A DNA stretch of 64,000 bases from Blastomussa wellsi (lineage: Eukaryota; Cnidaria; Anthozoa; Scleractinia; Plerogyridae), in assembly GCA_947652115.1 (NCBI GenBank), contig OX393569.1:18490139-18554138 (forward strand). Direction: 5' to 3'. Position numbers and translations under genes: made by a program. The notes under the pieces were generated by a model. The model searched no databases, was not told where the DNA came from, and saw nothing but the letters and a program-made list of their open reading frames with translations. Below, piece after piece: positions 12,488-26,042 of the stretch. The first letter of the stretch is position 1. Every line of letters starts with the position of its first letter.

Positions 12488-12494
12488 AAATATA
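12488..12494 (-). promoter_or_regulatory. TATA-like box for the near first exon
   Basis: On the minus strand GTATATTTTTT lies about 65 bp before the ATG at 12423, leaving room for a short 5' leader. Position and composition only. Confidence 0.45.
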
Positions 12495-15058
12495 CTCCTC
12501 ACGCCGTTAATTGTCTTATATCCAGAGGGTGGTATTCAAAACACGTGTGGAACACAATTTGATAGTATAACGTTCCCTTGCAGTTGGCTAAAACTGTTGA
12601 AAAGATGTCTTCAATATAGCTGTGGGAATCCCTTCTTGTAGCGACGGAAGATACTTTCTCATTTGCGATCACACTGTACTTACAAATATAGTCAACTAAA
12701 GTTACACATTTTTTTTTCTACAGTTTTACCTTCAGCGGAATCAGGTTTCAAGAATTGCGACTTAAAATGAAAAGGGTATTTGATGACCACTTCATAAGCT
12801 GAAAGGGTGAACATAACCGTTGTTGTATGGTCTTCTATTGACCTTGAAATTCTTAGAAAACTTCTAGAAAAAATATACCAATATACCGTAATGCATTTTG
12901 ATTGTAATTACTTCATTCAAATCCGCCACATTCAACGTGGAATTTCTCTTCATGGTTTTTATCATGAACTACCGATACAAAATCCTTTAAGCAAGTGAAA
13001 TTGTACTAATTGCACTAAGTTGTACTAAATAAAATACGTGCTGCTGTAAATTAGGTAATGCCATGTATAGATATGGAAACACCTCAATAAATTGTTATTA
13101 TTGTTGTTGTTGTTATTGTTATCGGCAGGTAATTAAAAATGTGAAAATTGAACCGTTTAGCCAGTGGGACTGAAAAACCTATCTGCGGTATGAACTGTTT
13201 ATTCCTCGCATTCATTTGGCAGCTTGGAATAATGCGACACTAGAAGAAACTTTATATTAATTAATGTGGAACTAGAATTTCTCAACGAATTTTTGTCTTG
13301 TTCCATTATGAGAAATATATATTATTTTCAAAACGTTCAAAGGGATGCTTCCATACTGTAAATTATAGAGCGCATCAACTGCAGGAACAATGCCCAGGGC
13401 GAAAAGTACAGCAACAAAAACGCGAGAAAAAGAACATTTCTAAGAGTGGGCATGTTCTGTATAAACACTAGGGATTGAGATTACATTCCGTAAGATCTGA
13501 ATTCGTTACGTTACAAGAGGATTTTAAAATATGCCCTTTCTACAACATACTAAACAATCTTGCTTTGAACACATTATAACTGAGTATATTCGTATATCTG
13601 GGATCTCCTTATAGTCTGTGGCGGGGAAATTCTTTCTACTCGATTCGTTAAACATGTGTTATTGCGATTTTTTCAAACACTGTTTCATTAGGGCAAACAT
13701 TGAACCTGTAATTAGTTATATTACTTTTCCTTTCGCCTGCAGAAATGAAAATCAAGAATCTATTTCTTGGCTTTCACTAGAGGAGCTGTGGATGAAGCAC
13801 ATTAATACACATTACTGGGGCTTGGTTTGAGTGATTACCACTGGTTCAACTTAGCAACTAATTTCAGTGTCGAAAGGATAAGTTATATTACGCAAGTAAG
13901 GTTCTTCAATATTCATTTGTTCCCCGGTGTGTTGCCTACATTTTGCCAAAGAAACAGAGCAAATTTAAAAGGTCACAACGTGACAGCAAATGAAGCAGCG
14001 TGACGTGCAATTGCACGTAAGGAAGATTAAATTGTCTTTTTCTTGCATGGAAATTATAGCATTGGATATAACATATATCACCAAAAAAATAGTGGATTTC
14101 TGAAGAGCTTTACAAAGGATCTTATCTTTTGTAGCTTGATTTATCACTATAATTTTTGGAGTCTTAATCACACAGTTCAGGCCAAAATGTGCAAAAATGT
14201 AAATTTTTGCAAATGTATTATTCACCTTATTCCTGTTCTTATTTAGAGCGTATGTTTTTTAGATTATCAGGCCAAAAAGTGAAAAGTAGGACCTATTATA
14301 GAGGGTACTCGTGTTATTGTACATGTGTTCTCGTTTAGAAGGAATGTTAATAAATTTCTAGGTTATTAGGCAAAATTAAAACGTATTTTAAGGAACAGCT
14401 TGTAACGGCACTTACAAAACGATTCGAGTGCACCTGTGGCACTTGAAAGCCCGCATGTTACCCTAGTTTAGAAGCATATGACTCTATAGATGGATAGGGC
14501 TCCCACATTTTGTTTCATTGATTGGTGAAAGTAGTTAAGGAAAAACGTTCGGGATGGTGGTGTTTCAGCGCTTATGGACTTTGTTTACGTTTGGTACTTG
14601 GAGAATTATCACTATTTATTTTAACTTTCCCGACATTATATCAAATTGCAAGTGTTGAATAACGATTCAATTGAAGTGTGTGGGATACACAATGAAGTAA
14701 TAGCATATGTCATTTCGATTGCAGGAGAGACTGCTTGTGGAAAATACATAATTTAGACAATAACTTAAGAGCTTTTAGCCTCTTTTAATTAAACCTGCAA
14801 ACCTAGAATTTGGCTTTGATAACAAATTGGAAAATGTAATAAGGATAAGAAATACTTAATGTGCATTGTAAGCCAGCGGGATAAAAGTAACTGTTTACGC
14901 CGAAATGAAAACCTCAAAGTATTTTCTTTTCAATCAGACCACCATTAACTTACCTTTGGAATTTTAGATGAATTTTTGGGTTCAGTTTGACTTGTCAGTC
15001 TTTGCGAAACAAGAAAAAAATTTGTAGCAAGGTCCTCAGCATTTAGATAAAAACCAAC

Positions 15059-15204
15059 ATAGGCGTACGGGCAGGGGGGAGCTTGCCCCCACCCTCCCTA
15101 CCCCAAACTTTTTGGCAGCTCAGAATTTTTGGGCAAGGCAACCAGGGAGAACTTTTTGGGCAAATGGTCCCCACCTGTGCCAAAAAAATACCCCTACGCT
15201 TATG
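15059..15204. mobile_element. Short inverted-repeat element (MITE-like)
   Basis: Ends CATAGGCGTACGGG and CCCCTACGCTTATG are near-perfect inverted repeats about 146 bp apart. The interior is rich in CTTTTTGGGCA-like repeats. It lies between the two first exons of the left gene. Confidence 0.6.
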
Positions 15205-15460
15205 TCAGTTGAAAATGTTGAGGCACACCCAATTTCGAACTTGGCTGAATTTTCATTTTTTGTAGTCGAGTGGCTCATTGCCTAAAAACTCAGCTGAAAA
15301 ACATTGTTCAAAATATATGCTTCAAATTTTCGATTAACAAATCCTAGCTTAGCATCTGTCCATATGGTTTTTGTATTTAATTTGTCTTTGAGGAAAATTT
15401 GGATTGCGTATCATGTTAGGAAGGAAATGGGAAAAACAGCGATTAAACCATAGCACCTAC

Positions 15461-15560
15461 CTTCCGATTCACTAAGAAGTCTATAACCACGACAAGAAAC
15501 AACCAGAAACGAAGTTGCCAAACACAAGTGGAAGATTCTGGCTTGCATGTCCACTAACAT
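15461..15560 (-). CDS. Alternative upstream first coding exon with a different signal peptide
   Basis: ATG at 15560, with a second in-frame ATG at 15548. The 100-bp exon ends in phase 1 at GGAAG|GTAGGT. The peptide begins MLVDMQARIFHLCLATSFLV and continues VSCRGYRLLSESE, a typical signal peptide followed by a polar tail. I found no MAM exon between here and 12423, and the phase fits the MAM exon at 9731. The simplest reading is an alternative promoter and first exon of the same gene. A decayed separate gene is possible but less likely. Confidence 0.7.
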
Positions 15561-15655
15561 CACATTCAGAGATCACACACAGTATTTTACAAATCTTGAT
15601 ACAGAGGACGATATGAACTTACAGTGTCTGTTTATGAAGCCTTGATTGGGTCTAC

Positions 15656-15663
15656 TATATATA
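15656..15663 (-). promoter_or_regulatory. TATA box for the upstream first exon
   Basis: On the minus strand CTATATATAGT lies about 96 bp before the ATG at 15560. It is a strong TATA match at a sensible distance and supports an independent transcription start. Confidence 0.55.
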
Positions 15664-16659
15664 GGAAAAACCTCTTATCTAGGCATTTGAGGCACGAACA
15701 TCGGCGTTACTTTCAAGCTCAAGTAAAGTTACTCAAGAGGTAATTTAATGAAAGACCTGAAAGAATCTCTATAGGAAATCCTTCTGCAATGATTAGTGGC
15801 GCTGAAACATCCAAACTTGTAGTAAGGTAAAATGAACGGTACCAATGCTCTTAGAGTCTCTGAACTGCATAAACATTGCCTATGAATCTTCCAAACCTAA
15901 AATGATTTAGTGCTGTTCTTATCGCATCCAGAATAGACCAAAAAATCGTTTCCTGGTTGTCAAAATACTAATTGTATAGCTCTCCATGCCTTTCATCAGC
16001 TGCAAAATCCACATTCTTTCCCATCGTTGACAGAACAAGTTCTTTTATTGCGCCCTATACTGTGTCAAAATTTTTTCATCAGAAACACCCAGATGGTAAG
16101 TACCGTGGAAATTATGCACCTCATTGGATTCCCAATTCTTTGAATTCAGTAGTGGCAACGCATTGCGTTTAATGTTACTGTACCATAGTTAAGAGATAGT
16201 CGTTATACAGCAAAATGCAAAATAGGGTCCCAAGGGTAACTTCTGTTAGACTTTCGTGGACAGCTTGAAAATGATCCTGTATTGTTAAGGAAAATTTTAT
16301 GTTCCTCAAACAACAATAAAGTGCTAACGCACTTGTTACTTGTGGCAATAGCCATGTGATCATCGGATCAAGACGAACACGCACCTGAAAGCTAACAAAC
16401 AACAATAAACAAAGAATTTAATTTATGCACTTGTTACTTGTTAAAAGTAGCTTTCGTTTTCAGCCATTTACCATGGCTTGAAAGTGGCTCTTGATAAAAA
16501 ATATACATTTCAAGTACACTTCGCAAAATAGAAACTGCATGGTAGAGTTTTCAAATGCGTATTACAAAGCAAATGCCATCGATATATAAAAAATGAAATA
16601 TACCTCACACGAATTTATGTCTATGGTTTGTAATGTATTTTTTTGTAACGTTGTGACAT

Positions 16660-16870
16660 TAATTTAAAAATTAAAAAAAATAAAAATTAATGCAGGTAAG
16701 CGTTCTTAAAAAGATATGTTTTTACAAAAAGATTTAAAAGTACTAATGCACATACGGCCCCTAATATATTTTGGGAAGCTCGTTCCATAGTTTCGGCGCC
16801 GCAACGCTAAAAGACCAATTCGATAGCGATTTACCTTTGGGAGCTACTGCAGGATAGGTGATAACCAACT
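16660..16870 (-). mobile_element. LINE 3' remnant
   Basis: On the minus strand a broken frame reads DRSFSVAAPKLWNELPKIY. This is the typical C-terminal end of non-LTR retrotransposon reverse transcriptases (A.PKLWN.LP..I). It is followed by degenerate AT-rich sequence. 5'-truncated and dead. Confidence 0.65.
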
Positions 16871-19800
16871 TGAAAAAAGTTCATGACTTTCGTCAGTTGC
16901 CAGTCGAGGCAATTCATTCTGGTGACGTCACGACTTTTTCTGACAAACTATAAAATAAAAACACCGAATACAATAACATATAATTCTAATTTGGATATAG
17001 AGAGTAGAGATTGGCATTTATTGATTCATTCGTGATATTCACCAGACTTTTTCTTTATCGGTACAATTTAATTTTTCAGTCAGGTTGACACCCAGTTAAT
17101 GTTCATCAACAATTTCTTTGGCAACCATTTATATATTCATAAAATCATAAATGGCCACGAATCGACAAAAAAAGCGTTCAGACAACAAGAAAAACACAGT
17201 GAAAGTAAGTAGTATTTCGGTTTGCTAAAACGTTTTGTAAAATTTTCCCCTACAAACTCTTATATTTTTGCCGTGATAGCTATTACGCAATATGATCCTA
17301 ACTCACAACATGAGCTTGGGCCGCTTTGAGTTGCATGCAGAAGGAATCAAGTTTACCAAAGTCAAGTGACTCTTGGTTTATGTTCATCAACGAAACTCTT
17401 TTATAGCTTCACAATAAGCCACGCGAATATGGACACACTATGATATTTTTAGATTCACAATGTAGCATTTTAAAACGTCAAGTGACTCTTGGTTACGAAA
17501 TTCTAGTACACAGCACTTAGCATCTTCTTTCGCTCTGGTTAGCTTACTCAATTATGCAATTATGCCAACGTGACATAAACCTTCCACAGATATTTATAAT
17601 AAACATTGAAAGGTTTAATCTTTGCCAGGGTACGGCCTTCGGTGGACAAAATAACAACTAATTGTTTTTTTACCGATAACTACAACCTTTGACCTTGGGT
17701 TTATCCCTCAAGGAGGCTTAAAGGTTTCAGGTGATGCGGTTTTGCGATATTTTTGACGCAATTTTGCGAAAATTGTTATTTTAACCTGTAGTATTTCGGT
17801 TTTACCAGAGAGAACGCGGTTTGCGGTTTTTGGAAATTTAATTTTAAGTCGTGGTCAGTATTGGTGAAAAGAATATTATCTTCCGTGTTACGATTCAACG
17901 GAATCTTCTTATTTTTTTTTGTTTCAGCAGATCAACTTACACAGGTTGTGGCTATAATTGTGCAAACAAGCTTTCCTGGATGGGAAGTGGATTACGGCAA
18001 CTTTGACATTGAAACCTGCGGCGGCGTCAGTATTCTGCACAAATTTGATCCAATATTGCTGTTTTATCAGTGTTGCTTCGTGCGTTTTTGGTGTTTATGG
18101 AGCCTTTTACAACCCCGCCCACCTCCTGTTTAATAAAAGGAGCACTAATTGTCACTTCGAAAACTCAAGGTCCTAAAAGCAAATGTATTAACAGGACCCT
18201 AACAATAGTGGTCTAAAATACCGGTGCACTGCACTGAAGTTGTAAAAGGAACGTTATGACTTTAAATTCGATCTCAACTTAAAAAAATGTGACTGACTGA
18301 AAAGTTCTTCCCTTATGTCTTGAAAATTTAGATAAAAGGAAATAACGCTTCCCCCATTCCTTCACAAATTTACTTGATATCATTTTATTAGGAGGACCCT
18401 CCTGTGATACACTTTTTAGTGAAGTTGGTATCCTCAATAAAGATTAGCTTTTTACTATCATTATCTTGATATTCTAGACGCATTTCGTGTATAAGCAAAA
18501 GTACTGTCCAAATAGTGCTGTTTTACTATACTAAGTGACAATAGATTTTAACTGCAACAAATATTTGCAGTTAAAGTTCCCCGCTGTATGCTCAGTTAAA
18601 AAATAACAACAATTTTGGATTTCAGACAGTAAAACAATAACACCCACTGCCAATTTCGATATTAGGTTGTTCACAAACTAGACCTTTGCGACACACAGTT
18701 TTCAAGTTCAAGGCCAAAGAAAACGACAAAGCAAACATGATACTTTTATACACGATAGACGGTACTGGCAAAAGAAATAAAAAAAATATTTTGATTGAAT
18801 TGAATGTTACTTTTTCCGGTTGCCAATATAACTACACAATAACCACTCAATTCTAAAATTTTATAAGAGAGTACATGTTTTCATGAAAGGGCGATCTTGG
18901 CCGAAAGTTTTTTTTTGTTCAATGTAAGCCAGTTTGCCAGTCAACTTAAGAATTTGCATCCACAGTCATACAGAGGACAATATAGCTATCCCACTGGTTT
19001 TAATCCTTTAAAATTCCCTACTAACAAGGAGCCAAAAGCTACTTACGCATTTCCATGGCTTCTTATAAAATTCCCACTGTTATGGTTTATATTTTTAGCA
19101 TGCACATCAGTGGGCGATGTATAGTTTAATCGAAATATTGAGCTGAATCAAGTATGACCTGAAAAAGATGTGCTATCATATTGTACGGATTTTTCACTAC
19201 TTTTTAAAGGCAATGGGACACTGTGTCTGTCATGGTTTCATTTTTAAATTGCCTCCTGTCGAATTCAAGAAAGGAACTGCCATGCTTGCCTGCTTTGGCT
19301 ATAAACATAAAATTGTTAAGTGAATTTTAACGAATTTAATTATAGAATTAACTACTGGGCAATGACACCGGCAAAACAGGAAATTGCTCAATGAGAAGAC
19401 TCTTCTAGAAACACTACACGAAAAAGTTGTCGAAATACCATCAGTTGCATTTTGCCCTCTACAAAAGTTTTTTACTTCTTTCCACAGTTGGAGAGACCCC
19501 CAAAAAGGCGGAAATACATTTTGAAGACGCCGATGCAAAGTTTAGTCTTTTGAGTCGTGCTGGGCCTAAGTCCTTTAAGAAACCCCATTTCATTATCACC
19601 CGCAACGTGAATGTAAACATAATTTGGCAAATTGGGCGCAACACACTTACTCGCTCCAAGAAATCTTTTTCACAAAGCTTTGGGTTTATCTTTCAAAGTT
19701 TTAAGATTTTAAACACAATATTAACCTTTTAATTAGTCTCAAGGTCAGTACCTTTTTTTTTCAAGGATCTTATATGTATCTCTCCTTGGAAGACGCTTGC

Positions 19801-20062
19801 ATGCCGTCAGATCCTTAAATTGTCATTATTTATCATGTTGATGTTCTTATCAAATTTCGAAGAAAAGACAAGAATCTTGATGTCCTTATCAGATTGTAAA
19901 GAGAGGTCCAGAATTACCGACGGAAAAAGCTATTTGCTTTGCCAACAACTAATCCTGTTATCTTGAAAATTAATAGCTGACGAATCGTTTGTCAGGCTCA
20001 TTAATTATCACTCATCTTGTATTGGCCATTTCCGTTAATGCAGTTGTACCAAAACATATATC

Positions 20063-20222
20063 AAGGGCGCGTTCGTTTGGGATATTCCGGAACAAGAATA
20101 GTATTCCGGTAGCCGGAATGGAAATCCAGGTATTTCGGAATGAAAATAGCTCCCAAACAGACGCTTACTCGCATTATTCCAATTATTCTTATTCCGGATT
20201 GATCCCAAACGAACGCGTCCTT
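20063..20222. mobile_element. 160-bp terminal-inverted-repeat element
   Basis: AAGGGCGCGTTCGTTTGGGA at the left end is matched by TCCCAAACGAACGCGTCCTT at the right end. The interior is made of short ATTCCGGAAT-like palindromes. No coding capacity. Confidence 0.8.
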
Positions 20223-20444
20223 AAATTCAAGAGGGCATTATAAAATTTCGTCCAGAGAGCATTTGCTGTTTTTCGCCTCTTTCAACGAAAAGGCATCGAA
20301 AAGGCCCCAGGCAAAGTGGCCGAGGCACTTTATATAGGAAGGCAATGATCATGCGATGATCTGGATTACTTTAACGTTCTTGTGTTATAGACGACTGGGT
20401 GTTCTTTTTCAGTAAACATAAATGGAAACAGAATATAGAGTATT

Positions 20445-20590
20445 TGTTAACATCCAATATACCTTTTTCGTTTGGGCGGTTTGTTGCCCCATTGCAGACC
20501 ATATGATTATACTCTTGAGATTTCTTGCTTTCAAATTTTTAAATATTTGCGTGCATACACGCCCAAGCGAGAAAGGTCTCTTGAACCGTG
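20445..20590 (-). repeat. Dispersed repeat, copy 2
   Basis: Reverse-strand relative of 1310-1450, sharing GGGCAACAAACCGCCCAAAC-type core sequence and the CTCAAGAGTATAAT stretch. Confidence 0.6.
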
Positions 20591-23500
20591 AGTTCACAGG
20601 TGATTCGTTAGGAACTTAGAGATGCAAGCAAAAGAACAGGAAAAAGGTCTCAATATAATAGCGCAAATAAAAAAATGTAGGCTTTTAGGTTTGTACACAC
20701 GACCTGAACATAAAAATTTCCACGCAACAATATCATGAACTATTCAAATCAGTTGAAGAATAAACTCCCCAGACAATTCATTGTTTCACCATTATTAGCC
20801 TTATCAACCGAAATAATAAAGCTGAATCGCTTTTAACAAAAACATCTGTCAAAGGAGACGGTAAAGGTTGGCAAGTCAACTATTGGCTGCAGGCAAAATG
20901 AAATGGGAGACGGGGCGCTGATTGAGAGCTCGATTGAAGAGCCCAAGGCTTTTCTTTAAAAAATAAATAGATTTTGCAGCTTGTGCAGCTTAGCGTCTAA
21001 AGGTATAAGGAAAAGGTGAGTTTACTAATCTCTCACATGTACTGGGCTGTACCTGCGAGACATAAGCTAATAAAAACTAAAAGTTACACTTTTAGATCGT
21101 TCCGAGTCATTTTCCATACAATGCATCTATAATTTCTAACACCAAGCCATAAAAACTGCATGGGACACAAAATGCTCCAAATCAACTTACATACCAAAAT
21201 TAACACGAGAAAGAAGATATCTTTCGAGTATGCCTTTTAGGATATCGAAATTCCAAATGAAAATATGTTATACTACATTCAATTATATTAAGTAACTGAG
21301 ATATTATATATATAAGTAACTGTGATATTAATATTAGACTGAGGATCTTCTTTGAAAAGCCCAGCAAGGTTTGCTAAGATCTCCTGCTTTTATAAATTAT
21401 TCTTATGTAAAGATTCTGTACAGTGATGGGCAAATAAAGATATATTAATTTTTTTTGAGTAAAATCGCGCCTTCTTCTGCTTCTTTTCGTGCGTTAATTG
21501 AAAACATGTACTAATAATGTATTTTATAATTCATTTGATGTGCTTCAGTATCTAGCAAACATTTACTACCATGTATGTCTCGCAGTCGTACTGTTGACGT
21601 TGTTCCCACGGTTTTTATCCTTAATAAAGACTTCCACAATGACTGCAGAAACAAGCCACTTATGCACATTTGTGGTTAATTATCACATCAAATCTTATCA
21701 TTCAATCATGGTCAAAGTAAAACAAGGCTTCTATCATTCATCAGTGGTGCAAGGTCAAAGAGCCGGAGTGGAAAACATAAAGCTACCCTGTGTCCGTGAA
21801 GTCTAAGTGCAGGTATCTTGCCCAAGAAATTAAACAATGGAAATAAAAACCAAAACAAATGTTACTTATTGTCAATTAAACAAAATACATCAAAAGCAAA
21901 AACTTCTAACAAGTAATTTTTACATTCTTTGCCTGGAAATGTCAAATGTAGGTTATCTTTGACCTCGTCTGACGTTGCCATGGCAAGGAATTTTGAAAGG
22001 CCACGAATTTTTTCATTGAAAAACTTTCACAAATTTGCGCTGAAAGTTATTTTATTTCTCAACATTATTGGTGTAGCTGCAATAGAGTGCAGAAGATGGG
22101 AAAGTCTACTGCCATTACGAGCCATTTATTAATACATTACGAGCCAGGCCACCTTGACGTAAACATCTTTATATGATATTTTAGAATCCACAAAATAACT
22201 AACTGTCGGGGTCACATCAAGAGAACAAGAAAATATCTCATTTCGCGTTCATTTCCCTTGAGTAATTTACATGTAAAATTACTTTTTGGTAGTTAGAAGC
22301 CTGATGTTGGCAGCAGATAATCCGTCGACAACAGTGAAGGGGGCGAATGCCGTAAAGAATCTCACTCTCTTGCTGGCTGTTTGGAAAACTCAGACAAGTA
22401 CTGCCTTGTCTGATCATTTGCAGACCGAGTCAAAGGTTATCATTTATTGGTTGATTTGCAAATTAAATCTGAGCTACAGGCGGTGTCCCCGGTGCTTTCT
22501 CATACGATTAAAATCTGGTTAGGCTCTGCTGCTCCAAATGGAAAAGATTTACTTACACGCATATACGATTTCTTTCCATTCTAGAATATTCTCCCTAAAT
22601 TAAACTTGCAAAGTGCAAAAGCAAAGGGCAGTACAACGTACTAATTAAAAGCATTGTTATATTGTATTGGAAGCTTGGACCTAACACAAATCGTCATCCA
22701 ACACAACTGCAAGCTACCTCTTTTCATAACTGCTCGTGAACAAGGCGAGTGACAAAATAGACAAGGGCAAACCAAGCTTAGTATTATAGTCGAGAAGGGG
22801 GGTGGGGAGGGGGGTAGGGGGGCTCGCATACGAGGGAGGCGGGGATGCTCGCTTAGGGGTGTAAATTTCGGAATTTGGTGTTACTTATGGTGGTCTGGGC
22901 AAAACGCCATAGTATTTAGCCGTGAAGGTCTCGTTCAAGGTTCTACGGGTAGAAATATAAAAATTTGTACTGTATTTAATATGCATAATTTTAATTCTCT
23001 TTTAGGGGCCAAAAAAAATGCTTGGGCCACGGCCAGATCGGTTTCCTTCTCCTGGGGTTTAATAAAACATTTCTAACGAGCATCTTTCATATGCGAGTGC
23101 CCCCGTGATATATCAACAAGGTAGCTTACGTCTTGTTGTTGAGTTTTGCTGTTATCACTTTTAAAATATTACTTTCATAGAAGATGGATCCACCAAATTA
23201 TGAGCTCGAGATTTCTATCACCCCATAGAAATCGAGAGCGAATTCAATTGCTTTTAGTAAAAATCATAATAAACGAAACATGTGTCGGTGAAAAATGTTT
23301 AAATCTTCCTGTGAAACTTCGCTAAAGCGCGAAGACGTCGCCATATTGAAGACGACCTTCAACCACTGCACTCTAATGGCTGATAGTGTGCAACTAAGAG
23401 CATATAGTAGAGCATTTGAAAACTGAAACAAATGTTTGGAAATCAGAATCAGACAATACCAGTTTAGGTGCAGATGCAGTCATCAGATGGCTGCTCCTCT

Positions 23501-23817
23501 ATATGTTTCAGTATTTTGTTGAAAAAAGTATCCGACAATTCAAGACGCTTTCTTTTACAGGTGAAAATACGTACGTTTTTGCTCATTTGTTTGTTTTGGT
23601 GAATGCATACCATAATAGGCCACTTTCGCTATATTCTCCAAATTCCTCCACTTTAATTACATACATGCATGTATTAATGTCTCCCTATATTCCCCAGAGA
23701 TATCCGCCCCATAGTTGGTAATCACTATATTCCCCAGACATATTCGCCCCACTAGTTGCTAACCAGACAACACCACAATGCCATTGAAACATGGCAAAGC
23801 AATTATCTCGGACTACT

Positions 23818-24090
23818 CCCCGGTGGCCTCATGGTTAGTGCGTTCGCCTCCGGATCGAGCGTTCCAGGTTCGAGCCCAAGCCTGGGACATTGTGTTGTGT
23901 TCTTGGGCAAAACACTTTACTCGCATAGTCCCTCTCTCCACCCAGGTGTGTAAATGGGTACCGGCGAATTTAATGCTGGAGGTAACCTTGCGATGGACTA
24001 GCATCCCATCCAGGGGGGAGTAGAAATACTCCTAGTCGCCTCATGCTACGGAAACCGGAGAATAAGAAACCAGAGATAAGCGACGGCCAG
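23818..24090 (+). mobile_element. tRNA-derived SINE, copy 1
   Basis: Starts with a tRNA-like head: an A-box-like TGGTTAGTGCG near 23831 and a B-box GGTTCGAGCCC at about 23868. Continues with the family body (TGTTCTTGGGCAAAACACTT) and the tail CATCCCATCCAGGGGGGAGT. Related copies lie near 27795, 28708 and 45490. Confidence 0.85.
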
Positions 24091-24596
24091 ACTTTTTTCA
24101 TTCTAGTGGTGAACAAAAGCATTTAATTACTTTTCACTGAACTGTTTGGGAACTTACATTGATACGTATCATAAGACGAACTAAAAGGCGTTCAGTATTT
24201 ACCTTTACAGTTCTCCGGTTTAAGCCTGTACCAAAGTGCATCTCTCTACAACGGATTTGCAGTTCATCCCGTAAGTTACCTGCATGTCTCTTCAACCGCT
24301 GTTGATCTGCACAGAAGAAATTGAAGCTTCTGTGTTCACTACCGCAACGAAGGGAAGCATAGTTCCCATCGCGAAGGATAACCAACAGTTATAAACTCCA
24401 AATACGCTTTTATTATTCCGAAAAAAATTGCCACCTTTTAAACTTATTCATATCAACAAAGAAAACGAAATGAAGGCAGGTATGAATGTGATTCTTGTGA
24501 GAATTAAGCTTTTGTCTGTTTTTAAGGAGCCCCACCCAAGTTATCCAACCGTGTCCTCGATAGTACACAGCCTGCAACGTGGGCACCTCTATAAGA

Positions 24597-24775
24597 CGTA
24601 ATATGTCAAACACGAGAGACGGTGTTTCATCGGGATATCCAAACACCGAGAAGAGAATTGAAAATAAAACGCGCAGCGGAGTATTTTTGACGAACTTCGA
24701 GGTGTTTGGAAATGTGATGAAACACTGTCTCGAGTGTTTGATATATCTTCAAAACCGAAACAAAAACTAAGAAAT
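24597..24775. mobile_element. Hairpin MITE family A, copy 1
   Basis: The ends CAAACACGAGAGACGGTGTTTCATC and GATGAAACACTGTCTCGAGTGTTTG form an inverted repeat around an A-rich centre. A related copy is at 53845-54035. Confidence 0.75.
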
Positions 24776-25235
24776 AAACGGATAAATAAAATCGTCAAAA
24801 TCTATGCTAATTAAGAGCGGGTATCCAAACCTCCTTCACGGTTATGATTTTCTTCGTTTTAGCTCGATAAATTATTAATGAGTTTGAGAAAGACACCTCC
24901 AGCATCAGACCTTTGGAAATAAGAGATTTTCCTATAAAATAGCTTTGACAGGTGCAAACGATGAATTAACATGGTTGAGTGACTGAGAACAATATAAAAT
25001 ACCCGTTAAAACCATTCCTAGTTTGTTTAAAATGAGGTTTGAACTGCACTCTTGTATCACGTGATCAGCTAGCTAGTTGTTGTGTCATGGGAGCACGATA
25101 TTTTCTTTTTCGTAGTTCGCGGTTGTATATATGTCACCCACGCTGCACAATGGTTCCTGCTATTTTTCAAGTCATTTATACAAAGTGAAACTGCTATTTT
25201 GTCTTTTTGCTATCGATTTCAGCGAGGTTTTATAG

Positions 25236-25638
25236 TGTTTTCACATGACGTCACGGCGGCCATATTGGTGTCCCAAAACAAAGAAACTGCGGTCATGTTG
25301 GTGTCCCAAAGCAATCCTCCAGGAATTGAACTCTATTATTATGAAAATATCATCTTTTGTTTCAGCAATCCAATATGGCCGCTTGTCACGTGTATGAAAA
25401 TACTCTACAAGGTACTGGGTGGATGTGTCCTCTGCAACCCCCATATTCCCCTATCAGCCCTGGGGGAGGGGACATAGTTCCATTGCCAACTCACCGTTGG
25501 CGGCCATAATAGATGGTTTTTACTCACGTGATTAGGCGGCTATATTGGTGGTGGACTAAACAATAGAGTTTTGTTTCCAAAGGAGAAAGTCTGTTGTTCT
25601 TGTCCACCAACATTGCCGCCGTGACGTCACGTGAAAGC
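25236..25638. repeat. Inverted repeat carrying TGACGTCA palindromes
   Basis: The left arm (25236-25270) and right arm (25605-25638) each contain TGACGTCACGGCGG in opposite orientation next to a CCATATTGG or CAACATTGC stretch. A diverged third copy of the arm is near 25515. It is probably a foldback transposon; the palindrome is also a CREB/ATF-type site. Confidence 0.7.
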
Positions 25639-25705
25639 GAACTATTGATTACATCCCACATAGACACAAAATGGCTATTACTACAGCAATGCGTTTAAGC
25701 ACTGT

Positions 25706-25841
25706 TACTTTGCAGTAATAACAATTTGCCATTATCCCACAAACATTTCAATCAGTAGTACGATCTTGCTGATTTACTTTGCAGTAATAACAATTTGCCA
25801 TTATCCCACAAATATTTCAACCAATAGTACGACCTTGCTGA
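25706..25841. repeat. Tandem dimer, two 68-bp units
   Basis: Two head-to-tail copies starting TTACTTTGCAGTAATAACAA at 25706 and 25774. They differ at only a few positions. Confidence 0.85.
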
Positions 25842-25885
25842 TTTATAACTCAAAAAACAACACGTAAAAATACAAGTTATGTGGA

Positions 25886-26042
25886 AAGGTGGATTTCCAC
25901 TGTCGTGTGTTTTCTTACGTGCGTAAAAAAATTAGAGACAATGTATGAACGGCTTGCGTAAACGTGTACGCAACTTTTCCATACATCGTCTATATTTTTA
26001 TTTACGCACGTAAAAAATTACGCGACAGTGGAAATCCACCTT
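25886..26042. mobile_element. Foldback element of 157 bp
   Basis: AAGGTGGATTTCCACTGTCG at the left end pairs with CGACAGTGGAAATCCACCTT at the right. Inner arms (TTACGTGCGTAAAAAAATTA) also pair. Confidence 0.85.

Noticed and set aside
25082..25477. A 131-codon plus-strand frame
   Set aside because: It crosses the TGACGTCA inverted repeat and shows no recognisable protein features.
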